Below are positions 1 to 8,567 of a DNA stretch of 64,000 bases, one piece after another. Where the stretch lies: positions 1 through 64,000 of the forward strand of contig NZ_JABAII010000003.1 of NCBI RefSeq assembly GCF_012641405.1, read 5' to 3'. A program made the translations under genes and the position numbers. Below the pieces are notes generated by a model. The model saw only the letters and a program-made list of their open reading frames with translations, did not search any database and was not told the DNA's origin. This DNA is from Rhizobium sp. P40RR-XXII (lineage in GTDB: Bacteria; Pseudomonadota; Alphaproteobacteria; Rhizobiales; Rhizobiaceae). How positions within the stretch are numbered: the stretch's first letter is position 1; each line of letters starts with the position of its first letter.

Positions 1-123
1 CTTCCACTTCGAAACACACGAGGGAGCGATCGCAAGTGCTGCTGCGATCGATCGTATCGTTTCTCCGGCATTCAAGCGCGCCATCGCCCGTTCGCGAAGA
101 TCTTCGGAATATGGTTGGGTCAT
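1..123 (-). mobile_element. IS630-family transposase, N-terminal fragment cut by the window edge
   Basis: The minus strand translates from an ATG at 121-123 as MTQPYSEDLRERAMARLNAG and then a helix-turn-helix ending in SKWK at the window edge. This is the usual opening of IS630-type transposases (DNA-binding half). Only 41 codons are visible, so the DDE catalytic domain, the terminal inverted repeats and the state of the element (intact or remnant) cannot be judged. No inverted repeat is recognisable just upstream of the ATG. Confidence 0.7.
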
Positions 124-208
124 CCCTGCCGACCGTCCTTTCCCGGTAGGAACAGAGAATCATATCTCAGCTGATTTGCGAACCTGCGATTCTGAGAAAT
201 CGAAGCGT

Positions 209-317
209 GCTCTAGAGCAATTCCAGGTAAAGTGCGCAGCGGTTTTCCGTCAGGAATTGCGAGAAAACAAAGAGATAGAGCGGCTCTGCGATTCCGTGAA
301 AAGCTGAACCGCTCTAG
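209..317. repeat. Rhizobial-type intergenic palindromic repeat
   Basis: The stretch between the transposase fragment and the amidase stop begins with GCTCTAGAGCAATTCCAGG and ends with CCGCTCTAG. AGAGCGG near 276-282 can pair with CCGCTCT near 309-315. I recognise the wording as typical of intergenic repeats scattered through Rhizobium genomes. Read on the other strand it shares an AAAACCGC-GC-TTT core with the element at 52800-52899. The right end touches the amidase stop codon, so it may also act as the operon's 3' hairpin. Confidence 0.6.
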
Positions 318-1678
318 CCCGCAATGATCTCTTCGAGCGCCTTCGCTACCCCCAGCAGCCGTTCATCCCGGTTCTTCGGGGCCGACAGCAGGAAGCCGAC
401 GGGCATGCCGGCATCGCCCGTGCCGCAAGGCAGGGATACGCCGCACCAATCAAGGAAGTTGCCGATCAAGGTATTGCGCAGCGTCCTGCCATTGACCTTC
501 GCGAACAGCTCGTCATCGGCTTCCAGCGGCGCGAGCGCGGGCGCAACATGGGCGACCGTCGGATAGGCGATGAATTCGTTCGGCCCAAGCGACGCGTCGG
601 CCTCCCTGATCAACTGCTCGCGTACCTTGAGCGTGTCCAGGTAACCGACCAAAGTGATGTTCTCGCCCAGGCGCGTGCGCGCCACGACACGCCGATCCAT
701 CATTTCCGCCTCCGGTCCCGCCAGCCGGCAGTGATGCAAGGCGAAAGCCTCGGCTGTTGCCAGCGGCCCATTCTTAGCCATCAGGTCAAACAGCTTTTCG
801 AAGGCAGGAAAAGCCGCCCGCCGTATCCTGACGCCGGCGGCACTCAAGCGCGCAAGCGCCGCCTCGAAAGCCGCAACGACACCATCCTCGGCATTGTCCA
901 TGACGACGTTCGTCGGCACGACGATGGAAAGCCCGGCGGGATAGGCAGGCTCGACCTCGGGCACGAAACGGCCGCGCATCGCGGCATCGACCCAGATGGC
1001 ATCCTGAACGCTGCGGCACAAAGGCCCAAGCGAGTCGAGGCTGCTTGCCAGCGGAAAGACGCCGGCCATGCTGTAACGGCCGCGGCTTGCCTTGTAGCCG
1101 ACAAGACCGTTGAAGGCTGAGGGTATGCGCACCGAGCCACCGGTATCGGTGCCGATCGAGACCGGCGCGAGACCCGCCGCGACGGCGACGGCGGAACCGG
1201 AAGACGAACCGCCCGGAATGCGCTCGACGTCAGAAGCCAGCGGATTGAGCGGCGTGCCGTAATGCGGATTGAGGCCGAGGCCGGAAAAGGCGAATTCGCT
1301 CATATTGACCCGGCCGACGGCAATCATGCCCGCCGCCTTCAACGCCTTGACGACATCGGCATCGTCCTGCGAAGGCTCGGCATCCCTAAGTACGACCGAT
1401 CCGGCCGTCGTCGGCAGGCCAGCGATGGCGAAGAGATCCTTCCAGGCGACCGGAATGCCCTCCAGCAACCCGCGCGAACGCCCCTCGCGCAACCGTCTCG
1501 ACGAAGCAGCCGCCTCCTCTTTCGCACGCCCCTCCAGCAGCCGCGTGAAGATCGCCTGATCCTTATGGGTCCGGATCGCATCAAGGCTTTCCTCGATCAG
1601 CGCGACCGGATCGAGGCTGCCGGACTGGATCAGCACCGACAATTGCGCGATCGACTTGCCGAGATGTGTCTGTGTCAT
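314..1678 (-). CDS. Amidase (amidase-signature family)
   Basis: The 454-residue protein is a full-length amidase-signature hydrolase, which cleaves carboxamides to acid and ammonia in the cytosol. The Ser-cisSer-Lys triad is visible: Lys80 in VAWKDLF, the cis-Ser in GGSSSGS (156-162), and the nucleophile Ser182 in GTDTGGSVRIPS. The start overlaps the stop of the preceding solute-binding-protein gene by 4 nt (ATGA), which indicates translational coupling, and this is the last gene of the 12-gene operon. The family includes GatA, AtzF and many catabolic amidases. Nothing suggests GatA itself, since no gatB or gatC lies nearby. A catabolic role on the imported substrate or one of its breakdown products is inferred. 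The substrate is unknown. Confidence 0.9.
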   Translation of the reverse strand: MTQTHLGKSIAQLSVLIQSGSLDPVALIEESLDAIRTHKDQAIFTRLLEGRAKEEAAASSRRLREGRSRGLLEGIPVAWKDLFAIAGLPTTAGSVVLRDAEPSQDDADVVKALKAAGMIAVGRVNMSEFAFSGLGLNPHYGTPLNPLASDVERIPGGSSSGSAVAVAAGLAPVSIGTDTGGSVRIPSAFNGLVGYKASRGRYSMAGVFPLASSLDSLGPLCRSVQDAIWVDAAMRGRFVPEVEPAYPAGLSIVVPTNVVMDNAEDGVVAAFEAALARLSAAGVRIRRAAFPAFEKLFDLMAKNGPLATAEAFALHHCRLAGPEAEMMDRRVVARTRLGENITLVGYLDTLKVREQLIREADASLGPNEFIAYPTVAHVAPALAPLEADDELFAKVNGRTLRNTLIGNFLDWCGVSLPCGTGDAGMPVGFLLSAPKNRDERLLGVAKALEEIIAG

Positions 1679-2913
1679 TGACCCTGCTCTCCCCTGCCGC
1701 CGACAAGCTGCATCCAGCGGCGCACCAGATAATTGTGCTCATCCATTGTCGTATTCCAGACGGCAATGCAATTGGCGCGCTGCCAATAGGAGCCGCCGCT
1801 ACGCGCCGAGCCGTTTCTGATCCGTGTCTGCCCATCCGGGCCGGGCAGGTCCTCGGTCGCGGCGGCGCCCTCGTACCAATAATCCCATTCCGCCTGCGTC
1901 ATGAACTGACGCGAGCGTTGCGGCGTCGAAATGTAATAGCCCTGCCGCGCGACGACGGCGCCCGGCCATCCTGATATCCACCAGTTCAGATAGTCATAGG
2001 CGACATCAAGGAGGCGGCCACTTAGATGTTTCGAAAGACACAAGCCGCCATGCCAGGCTCGGTAGCCTTCCGCGGGGACGGCCTGCTCGACCGGCACACC
2101 CCTGGAATTCAGGATACCGATGCCGGGTGACCACATGCTCTGAACGCTAGTCTCGCCGGCGATCATCAGCCGCGCTGCATCCTCGGCGGTTTTCCAGAAA
2201 TCTCTGAAGAAGCCGGCCTTCTTGCGTTCCTCCAGGAGATCGATCAGCTGATCGATCTCCTGAATGGACATGTTGCCGATATCGTCGAACGACATGAGAC
2301 CGGCAGCCTGTGCGCCCAGCGCAGCATCGAAGATGCCGATCGCAGGCTCGTCCACCAGCGCCACTCTGCCCGCCCAGCGTTCATCGAAAAGCGCGCCCCA
2401 GGAATGCATGCCGACGCCATTCGGTGCCAGATCGGTGCGATAGGCGAAGCTGTCGAAATTATGTGTGGTCGGCAGCATGGAGATGAAGCGCGATGGCGTG
2501 TCGCCGAGGGCGAGGTTGGGCTGAACGAAGAGCTTGCGCGCCGGCACGTCGCCAAGCCCCATTCTGGGGTTGGGGCCGATATGGCCGGTCTTCGTCAGAT
2601 CGTTGACCTCGTCCCAAAGCACTATGCGCTGGGTGTCCACCGGTTGGATCGCGCGCCAATGCCAGACGATATCGAGATTATGAAAGCATTGATCGTAGAT
2701 ATCGTAGGTTTCCGGCTCGCGCGCCGCCTTGTACTGCGTCGTCAGGAAGTCGTTGTTGTCGAATGTCACATCGATGCCGAGATCTTCCTGCGCGCGCAGG
2801 CGCAGCTCCTCCAGCAGCGAGATCGCGGTGCCGAGAACACGCAAGCGCGGACGTCCCGCCAGATGCAATGCGGGAGCGGATAGGTTTCTTGCAACGGATT
2901 GGTGCTTGTTCAT
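1675..2913 (-). CDS. PotD-like solute-binding protein without a signal peptide
   Basis: The 412 residues resemble spermidine/putrescine-type extracellular binding proteins. They clearly parallel the exported binding protein at 6455-7687: the C-terminal part has SGWPGAVVARQGYY and DYWYEG where the paralogue has SGEPGITVSEQGYY and AFWYEG, and both end in a LV-x-x-W segment. The N-terminus (MNKHQSVARNLSAPALHLAG) has no hydrophobic core, no twin-arginine motif and no lipobox. As read, the protein would stay in the cytosol. It lies 16 nt downstream of the CobW gene and overlaps the amidase by 4 nt. It could be an intracellular ligand binder or sensor. A mis-called start is less likely, because the residues before LRVLGTAISLLEEL already fill the usual leader space. 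The ribosome-binding site is weak. Confidence 0.85.
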   Translation of the reverse strand: MNKHQSVARNLSAPALHLAGRPRLRVLGTAISLLEELRLRAQEDLGIDVTFDNNDFLTTQYKAAREPETYDIYDQCFHNLDIVWHWRAIQPVDTQRIVLWDEVNDLTKTGHIGPNPRMGLGDVPARKLFVQPNLALGDTPSRFISMLPTTHNFDSFAYRTDLAPNGVGMHSWGALFDERWAGRVALVDEPAIGIFDAALGAQAAGLMSFDDIGNMSIQEIDQLIDLLEERKKAGFFRDFWKTAEDAARLMIAGETSVQSMWSPGIGILNSRGVPVEQAVPAEGYRAWHGGLCLSKHLSGRLLDVAYDYLNWWISGWPGAVVARQGYYISTPQRSRQFMTQAEWDYWYEGAAATEDLPGPDGQTRIRNGSARSGGSYWQRANCIAVWNTTMDEHNYLVRRWMQLVGGRGEQGQ

Positions 2914-2929
2914 ATACGGACCGGTTGTC

Positions 2930-3985
2930 TCATTGCGCCGCGGCTGTCAAAGAGGGTGCAGCGGACGGCATGCACGCCAGTGTGAAGGCTTCGAAAGACC
3001 GTTTCAATAGAGCGCCATCGAGCCCATCCAGAATAAAGACCAGACGCGACGTACGATCTTTCGAAGGCCACCTGTCCATATGCACCGGTGTGTGAACCAG
3101 ATGCTGGACGCCATGGACGGCGACCGGACGCTCTTCGCCGCTGAGATTGAGTATGCCTTTCACGCGCAGCACGCGATCGCCATGCCGATTGAGCAGCATG
3201 GTTAGCCAGAGCCCGAAAGCCGTCCAGTCGACGGGCTGGTCGACGCGGAACGAAATCGAGGAAATGGCGGCCTGATGCGGCGTGCCATCCGATAAGACGA
3301 GCTGCATCGGCTCTTCGCAGTAGAAGCCGCTGTGCGACAGACTGCCGCTTGACGAGAAACCGTCTCGGACGGCGACGAGCGGGGAGAGATCGAGATCCGG
3401 GTCGGCCGCTGTCAGGATCGGGGCGTCAGGATTGAGCGTTCGAAGGCGAGCCCGAAGGGCCTGTCCCTCGCAGCCTGCTTCAAGATCGGTCTTGGTCACA
3501 ATCAAACGGTCCGCGACCGCGGCCTGCCTGTTCGATTCGATATAGGTGTCGAGCTGATGCAGCCCGTTTACCGCATCGACCGTCGTGATCACGTTGCCGG
3601 CGCAGAAGTGATGCCGGAGCACGGGATCGGCCTTGATGGTCGACAGTACCGGGAAAGGATCGGCAAGACCCGTGCTTTCTATGATGACGCGCCGGAACGG
3701 CGGCACCAGCCCACGCTCGCGACGGGAATAGAGTTCCTTGAGCGCGGCGGCAAGTTCGCCGCGCACCGTACAGCAAACGCATCCGGAGCGCAGCAACACC
3801 ATCTCGCCGTCGACGCTTTCGACGAGATCGTGGTCAAGCCCGATCTCGCCGAATTCATTGATGAGCACCGCCGTATCGGCAAAGGCGGGATCCGCCAGGA
3901 TGCGCTTGAGCAGCGTCGTCTTGCCGGAGCCGAGAAAGCCCGTCAAAAGGTTGATCGGCAGAAAGCCGCTCGCTTCAATCGACAT
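2930..3985 (-). CDS. CobW/G3E-family GTPase (metallochaperone-like)
   Basis: The 351-residue protein has all G3E GTPase marks: Walker A GFLGSGKT (16-23), NEFGEIGLD (43-51), the metal-binding CxCC motif in SGCVCCTVRGEL (Cys69, 71, 72), ESTGLADP (103-110) and the guanine-specificity motif TKTD (164-167), followed by a CobW C-terminal domain. COG0523 proteins deliver metals, often zinc, to target enzymes. The ATG at 3983-3985 is chosen because the motif-bearing protein starts there. An upstream in-frame extension of 109 residues is nonsense read through the neighbouring gene. It overlaps the CxxC protein by 11 nt. Likely clients, by inference, are the metal-dependent CE4 deacetylase or another hydrolase of this operon. 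Confidence 0.9.
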   Translation of the reverse strand: MSIEASGFLPINLLTGFLGSGKTTLLKRILADPAFADTAVLINEFGEIGLDHDLVESVDGEMVLLRSGCVCCTVRGELAAALKELYSRRERGLVPPFRRVIIESTGLADPFPVLSTIKADPVLRHHFCAGNVITTVDAVNGLHQLDTYIESNRQAAVADRLIVTKTDLEAGCEGQALRARLRTLNPDAPILTAADPDLDLSPLVAVRDGFSSSGSLSHSGFYCEEPMQLVLSDGTPHQAAISSISFRVDQPVDWTAFGLWLTMLLNRHGDRVLRVKGILNLSGEERPVAVHGVQHLVHTPVHMDRWPSKDRTSRLVFILDGLDGALLKRSFEAFTLACMPSAAPSLTAAAQ

Positions 3986-4307
3986 GCCGTGCCTCCATCC
4001 TGGCGATGAAAGTAACGTCGAGCGGATCGCAGGACCGGCCGACGAGCCTTTCGGCCGCCGGCCAGAGATGACCGAGATCCTCGATGATCTCGCTCCTGCC
4101 CGTTCGCGTCGACAGCACGAAGGATGCACCCTGCCAGTCGGACAGGACAAGGCCGAAGCCCGAGAGCATCGCGTTGGCTGCACGCACCCGCTCGGCACGC
4201 TCGCGCCGCCGGTCGGGGCTGGCGTGGTTGCGTGTGAAGACGCCCGGTCGTGCCGCGGCATCCGTCCAGTGCTCATTGCCGCCGAGCACGCCGCACAGTG
4301 AACACAT
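3975..4307 (-). CDS. Small CxxC protein paired with CobW; function unknown
   Basis: This 110-residue protein begins MCSLCGVLGGNEHWTD. CxxC, and the nearby His and Asp could form a metal site. The rest is basic, then a mixed segment (GFGLVLSDWQGASFVL), with no membrane segment. I do not recognise a named domain, but the opening is one I associate with small proteins next to CobW-type GTPases in Rhizobiales. The start at 4307 is set by a strong AAGGAG lying 9 nt upstream. The alternative ATG at 4314-4316 would sit directly on that site. The 11-nt overlap with CobW suggests the two proteins act together, perhaps as metal acceptor or adaptor. That role is inference. Confidence 0.75.
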   Translation of the reverse strand: MCSLCGVLGGNEHWTDAAARPGVFTRNHASPDRRRERAERVRAANAMLSGFGLVLSDWQGASFVLSTRTGRSEIIEDLGHLWPAAERLVGRSCDPLDVTFIARMEARHVD

Positions 4308-4357
4308 GGCAATCATCTCCTTCCGAATTGATGCTCCTCGTGCCCCAGCCTAGCCGG

Positions 4358-5239
4358 CTATTTCTTGCGCGGAAAGCGCGCGGCGAAATCGTCGGCGATC
4401 TCGTTCATCGTCACGAACTTCACGCCGGGATGCCTGATCATGTGCGCATAGAGCCGCTCGAGCATCATCAGCACCTGCGGGCGGCCGGCGACATCGGGAT
4501 GGATGGTGATCGGGAAGACGGCATAATCCATCTCGCGATAGACCCAGTCGAACTGATCACGCCACATCTGCTCGATGTGATGCGGATTGACGAAGCCATG
4601 GCTGTTCGGGGATTTCTTGATGAACATCATCGGCGGCAGATCGTCGAGATACCAGGATGCCGGAATTTCGATCAGATCGGTCTCCTGGCCGCGCTTCAGC
4701 GGCACCATCCAGTCCGACGGCTTGCGCGAATAGTCGATCTTCGTCCAGCTGTCGCCGACACGCACATAATAGGGCGTGAAGTCATTATGCATCAGCGAGT
4801 GATCGTACTTGATGCCGCGCTCCAAAAGCAGCTCGTTGGTCACATTGGAGAATTCCCACCACGGCGCGACATAGCCGGTCGGACGCTTGCCTGAGAGCTT
4901 GGTCACCAGCTCGATGCACTTGTCGAGGATCTCGGTCTCCTGCTCGCGCGTCATGGCGATCGGATTTTCGTGGCTGTAACCGTGGATGCCGATTTCATGG
5001 CCCGCATCGGCCACGGCCTGCATCTGCTCCGGGAAGGTCTCGATCGAGTGGCCGGGAATGAACCATGTCGTCTTGATGCCGAAACGCTCGAACAGCTTCA
5101 CCAGCCGCAAGCTGCCGACTTCGCCGGCAAAGAGCCCTCTCGAGATATCATCGGGCGAATCCTCGCCGCCGTAAGAGCCGAGCCAGCCGGCCACGGCATC
5201 GACGTCGACACCAAAACTGCACAAGATTTCCTTTGCCAT
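4358..5239 (-). CDS. Polysaccharide deacetylase-like (CE4/PuuE-type) hydrolase
   Basis: The 293-residue protein has a CE4 NodB-homology fold: the motif-1 aspartates FGVDVDA (Asp12, Asp14), motif-2 HGYSHE (His86, His90), a PWW motif near 145 and a late HPD (about 245). There is no signal peptide, so it should be cytosolic. This places it with PuuE-type allantoinases and HP0310-like amidohydrolases that act on small amides rather than with cell-wall deacetylases. The ribosome-binding site GGAGG is 7 nt before the ATG. It lies 33 nt after the ATPase gene and 50 nt before the CxxC protein. In this operon, metal-dependent hydrolysis of an amide or cyclic ureide substrate is a reasonable inference. 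Peptidoglycan deacetylation is the alternative. Confidence 0.85.
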   Translation of the reverse strand: MAKEILCSFGVDVDAVAGWLGSYGGEDSPDDISRGLFAGEVGSLRLVKLFERFGIKTTWFIPGHSIETFPEQMQAVADAGHEIGIHGYSHENPIAMTREQETEILDKCIELVTKLSGKRPTGYVAPWWEFSNVTNELLLERGIKYDHSLMHNDFTPYYVRVGDSWTKIDYSRKPSDWMVPLKRGQETDLIEIPASWYLDDLPPMMFIKKSPNSHGFVNPHHIEQMWRDQFDWVYREMDYAVFPITIHPDVAGRPQVLMMLERLYAHMIRHPGVKFVTMNEIADDFAARFPRKK

Positions 5240-5272
5240 GGAATGACCTCCTTCAATTTAAGTTTTCTGTAA

Positions 5273-6376
5273 TCAGTGAGCCGGGATGACGGTCGCGTCG
5301 GCCGGATCCCAGCTAAGCATGACCTCGGCGCCTATCGGAAAGGCGCCGGGCCGGTATTTGTCGACATGCGCTTCAAGGGCCAGGCCTCGGCCGTCGGGCA
5401 GGCTGATGCCGATCTGCGAGATGTGGCCGACCACGTCGAAACGCTCGACACGTGCGCCGACCACATTGCCGCCAAAGGCTCCGGCGAGATTCTCGCGCAC
5501 CGGTCCGCCTGCAGCGTGAACTTCGATCGCCTCCGAAGGGATGACGATATTGACCTTGCTGGAAAGGCCGCCATTGGCACGGCCCGACAACATGCCAAAC
5601 GCGGTCGAGACGAATATGCTCTCGGCCTCAGTGCCGGCGACCTCGCCCTCGAAGAGGGTATTGCGGCCGATGAACTGCGCCACGAAAGGCGTATTGGGGC
5701 GCGTATAGAGCTGATGCGGCGGGCTGATCTGCTCCACCCTGCCCTGGTTCATGACGACGATGCGGTCGGACAGCGCCAGCGCCTCGGACTGGGCATGCGT
5801 AACGAACACGAAGGTCACGCCGAGCTTCTTCTGCAGCAATTTGAGCTCGTTCTGGATCGCCTTGCGCAGATTGGCGTCGAGCGCGCCCAGCGGCTCGTCC
5901 AGAAGCAGCACATCCGGCTCGACCACCAGCCCGCGGGCAAGCGCTATGCGCTGACGCTGGCCACCGGAAAGCTTGTCCGGCTTGCGCTCGGCAATGTCCT
6001 CCAGCCCAAGTGTCGCGAGGATACGATCGACCCGCGCATCCCGCTCGGCCTTCGCCATGCCCTTGACCTCAAGACCATATCCGACATTCCGCCGGACGGT
6101 CATATGTGGAAACAGCGCATAGTTCTGGAAGATCATCGATGTCGGCCGCTTCTGCGGCCGCACGTCGTTCATGCGCTCGCCCTTGATCATCATGTCGCCG
6201 GAGGAAATGCTTTCGAAGCCGGCGATCATGCGAAGCGTCGTCGTTTTACCGCAGCCCGATGGGCCAAGGAAGGCGATGAACTCGCCCTTCCTGATCGAAA
6301 GATTGAAGTCGATGACGGCGGGCGTGCCATTGTCATAGACCTTGCCGACATCGATAAGTTCCAAATCATATATCAT
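5273..6376 (-). CDS. ABC transporter ATP-binding protein (PotA/Fbp type), copy 1
   Basis: The 367-residue ATPase energises import of a polyamine-like solute. Walker A GPSGCGKTT is at 38-46, followed by a Q-loop FQNYALFPH, the signature [15 protein letters not shown], Walker B VLLLDEPLGALD, the H-loop VTHAQSEAL and a C-terminal TOBE domain. GGAG lies 7 nt before the ATG. It sits 78 nt downstream of the binding-protein gene. The operon carries a second ATPase of the same family at 11134-12204, so the two may form a heterodimer or serve alternative permeases. Substrate identity is not visible. Confidence 0.93.
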   Translation of the reverse strand: MIYDLELIDVGKVYDNGTPAVIDFNLSIRKGEFIAFLGPSGCGKTTTLRMIAGFESISSGDMMIKGERMNDVRPQKRPTSMIFQNYALFPHMTVRRNVGYGLEVKGMAKAERDARVDRILATLGLEDIAERKPDKLSGGQRQRIALARGLVVEPDVLLLDEPLGALDANLRKAIQNELKLLQKKLGVTFVFVTHAQSEALALSDRIVVMNQGRVEQISPPHQLYTRPNTPFVAQFIGRNTLFEGEVAGTEAESIFVSTAFGMLSGRANGGLSSKVNIVIPSEAIEVHAAGGPVRENLAGAFGGNVVGARVERFDVVGHISQIGISLPDGRGLALEAHVDKYRPGAFPIGAEVMLSWDPADATVIPAH

Positions 6377-6454
6377 GAGAGATCTCCGGGCGTGGACGAG
6401 GAGGCGGACATCGCCTCCCCGCGCGGCATAGGATGGCCGGCAGCAGCCATCGGA

Positions 6455-7687
6455 TCAGGCATTGAGGAATTCATCCCATTTCTGAACGAGATGGTCGTAT
6501 TCATCCGGCCACTGGTGCCAGTAGGCAACGTTCTTGGCGCGCTCCGCCAGCGAGCCGCCATCGCGCAGGTCCCCTTCCTTGATGCCGCGCTCAGAGGCGC
6601 CGACCCATGGCTTGCCCTCGTACCAGAAGGCATATTTGTCCGGCGCCATGACCTTCTGGATATTTGTCGACGGCGAATAATAGCCCTGCTCGGAAACCGT
6701 GATGCCGGGCTCGCCGGAGAGCCAGTAATCGGCATAGGCGATCACGGCTTCCTTGTTCGGCGTGCCGGCGATCATCGACGGGCCGATCGCCCAGCCGCGA
6801 TAACCTTCCTTCGGCACGGCATATTTGCACGCCTTGCCCTGGGCCTTGACCGCCATGACGGCCGGCTGCCAGGCATCGCAAACGACCATTTCGCCCGATG
6901 CCATCAAGTTGACCAGTTCGCCGAAATCGCCCCACAGCGCGCGGAACTGCCCATCCTTCTTCTTGGAAACCAGGAACTTGGCCGCTTCGTCGATTTCGGC
7001 CGTGCTCGGATTGCCGGGATTCTTGACGTTCGACAGCCCCAGCGTGTTCATCGCCATGATCGCCTGGCCGAAAGCGATCAGAGGGTCGGTGTTGAGGCCG
7101 GACTTGCCCTTGAACTTGGGATCGAAAATCGCCGACCACGTATTGGCTTCCTCGGCCGACAGCACGTCCGGATTGTAGCCAATGGAATCGTAGTTATAGA
7201 CGGCCGGCACCATGTTCAGCGTGGTCTTGGCATCATCGGCCCAGATCTGGCCGACGATCTGCTGCTTAGGCCCCCATTTGTCGGAGGGCGTGGTAAAGGT
7301 ATCGCGGATATTGGCCCAGTTCTTCAGGGAAGCGGCCGGAACCGGCTCGACATTGTTGGTCATGACGATCGACGGCAGGCGCTCGCCGATGATCTCCCAG
7401 CAATCGTAATCCTTGGAACCGGAAAGGATCTTGGTCTGCGCGTCCGGAAAGGTCGCCGCCGTGCCGGAGGTTTGCCCGACGCCGCTCACCTTGCGGAATT
7501 CGTCGAGGATACGTTCCTGGACGGTGACCGATAGGCCGATGGTGCGCAGTTGCTCCTTGGCGAGATTGGCAGCCTGAGCGTAGACCGCCCGCGACGACAG
7601 GAAGGGCGTGCCGCCGCCGATCGCCAGCGCCATGACGCCGGCCGAACGCTTCAACAAAGAGCGTCTGTTCAATTCCATTTTGGACAT
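6455..7687 (-). CDS. PotD-like solute-binding protein, Tat-exported
   Basis: The 410-residue binding protein has a twin-arginine leader, NRRSLLKRSAGVMALAIGGG, with cleavage likely after AVYAQA. It is therefore folded in the cytoplasm and exported to the periplasm. The mature part matches spermidine/putrescine-type extracellular solute-binding proteins. The start at 7685-7687 is preferred over an upstream in-frame ATG because GGAGA lies 7 nt before it and the leader then has normal length. It is 99 nt downstream of an SDR gene and belongs with the permeases at 9320-11067. The signal-less paralogue at 1675 is 3.5 kb further along the same operon. Confidence 0.92.
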   Translation of the reverse strand: MSKMELNRRSLLKRSAGVMALAIGGGTPFLSSRAVYAQAANLAKEQLRTIGLSVTVQERILDEFRKVSGVGQTSGTAATFPDAQTKILSGSKDYDCWEIIGERLPSIVMTNNVEPVPAASLKNWANIRDTFTTPSDKWGPKQQIVGQIWADDAKTTLNMVPAVYNYDSIGYNPDVLSAEEANTWSAIFDPKFKGKSGLNTDPLIAFGQAIMAMNTLGLSNVKNPGNPSTAEIDEAAKFLVSKKKDGQFRALWGDFGELVNLMASGEMVVCDAWQPAVMAVKAQGKACKYAVPKEGYRGWAIGPSMIAGTPNKEAVIAYADYWLSGEPGITVSEQGYYSPSTNIQKVMAPDKYAFWYEGKPWVGASERGIKEGDLRDGGSLAERAKNVAYWHQWPDEYDHLVQKWDEFLNA

Positions 7688-7786
7688 CTTATGTTCTCCA
7701 GTGCTGATTGCTGTTCCCTGAGCCCTTGGTTGGGCCTGCTTCATTGCTTTATCGCCCTGTGCCCGGCCATTGCCGGCCGATGACGA

Positions 7787-8554
7787 TCAGTACCGCCCCA
7801 CAAGGAGGCCACCATCCACGACCAGAACCTGGCCGGTCATGTATCTCGCGCCGTTTGACGCGAGGAATGCGATCACGTCGGCGATGTCTTCCGGCTCACC
7901 CAGCCGGCCCATCGGAATGAATTCGGCGGCCTTTTCCGCGCCTGCGGGGCCGAGCGAATTCTCTTCCGAAAGAAGTTGGGCCGTGCGGATATAGCCCGGC
8001 GCAATGCCGTTGACCCTGATGCCATCCTTCGCCAGTTCGACGGCGAGCCCGCGCACCAGTCCGACGACACCGGATTTCGCCGCCGAATAATGGACATGCT
8101 CGTCCCAACCATAGGCGACGCCCATGATCGAGGAGAGCGCAACAATGCTTCCGGATCTGCGGGCGCGCATCCCGGGTACGGTAGCACGCACCAGCTTGAA
8201 GATGCCCTTCAGATCGACATCCATGGTCAGGTCCCACTTGTCATCGGTGAGCTTGTCGAGGGGCGTGCGATGGGCGATACCGGCATTGGCGACGATGACG
8301 TCGATCTTGCCGAAGCGCGCTTCGACATCGGCGACGAGCTGGTTCGCGGCCTCCGTCGAGCGCACGTCGTAACGGTGAAACTCTGCCGAGCCGCCGGCGG
8401 CGAGAATGTCGCGAACCGTCTGCTCGCCTTCCCTTTCGAGAATGTCGGTGACGACGACATGATCGCCGAGCGCGGCAAAAGCTTCCGCGGCCGCCTGGCC
8501 GATGCCGATGCCCGCGCCTGTGACGATGACCACCCGCTTTTCTAAACTGTCCAT
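7787..8554 (-). CDS. SDR-family oxidoreductase, copy A
   Basis: The 255-residue protein is a classical short-chain dehydrogenase/reductase. It has the cofactor motif TGAGIGIG (12-19), NAG (90-92), a catalytic Ser near 141, and Tyr156-x3-Lys160 in HYSAAKSG. Asp36 after beta-2 (VVVTD) suggests a preference for NAD(H). It follows the second SDR gene by 13 nt, with GGGAG 8 nt before the ATG. The likely role is oxidation or reduction of an alcohol or keto intermediate of the imported compound. The substrate cannot be read from sequence. Confidence 0.92.
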   Translation of the reverse strand: MDSLEKRVVIVTGAGIGIGQAAAEAFAALGDHVVVTDILEREGEQTVRDILAAGGSAEFHRYDVRSTEAANQLVADVEARFGKIDVIVANAGIAHRTPLDKLTDDKWDLTMDVDLKGIFKLVRATVPGMRARRSGSIVALSSIMGVAYGWDEHVHYSAAKSGVVGLVRGLAVELAKDGIRVNGIAPGYIRTAQLLSEENSLGPAGAEKAAEFIPMGRLGEPEDIADVIAFLASNGARYMTGQVLVVDGGLLVGRY

Positions 8555-8567
8555 CTGCTTGTCTCCC

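Noticed and set aside
5276..7534. Long plus-strand open frame opposite the ATPase and binding-protein genes
   Set aside because: The opposite strand encodes clear ABC proteins with intact motifs. The plus-strand translation is composition-driven, rich in Arg, His and Asp, and matches nothing.
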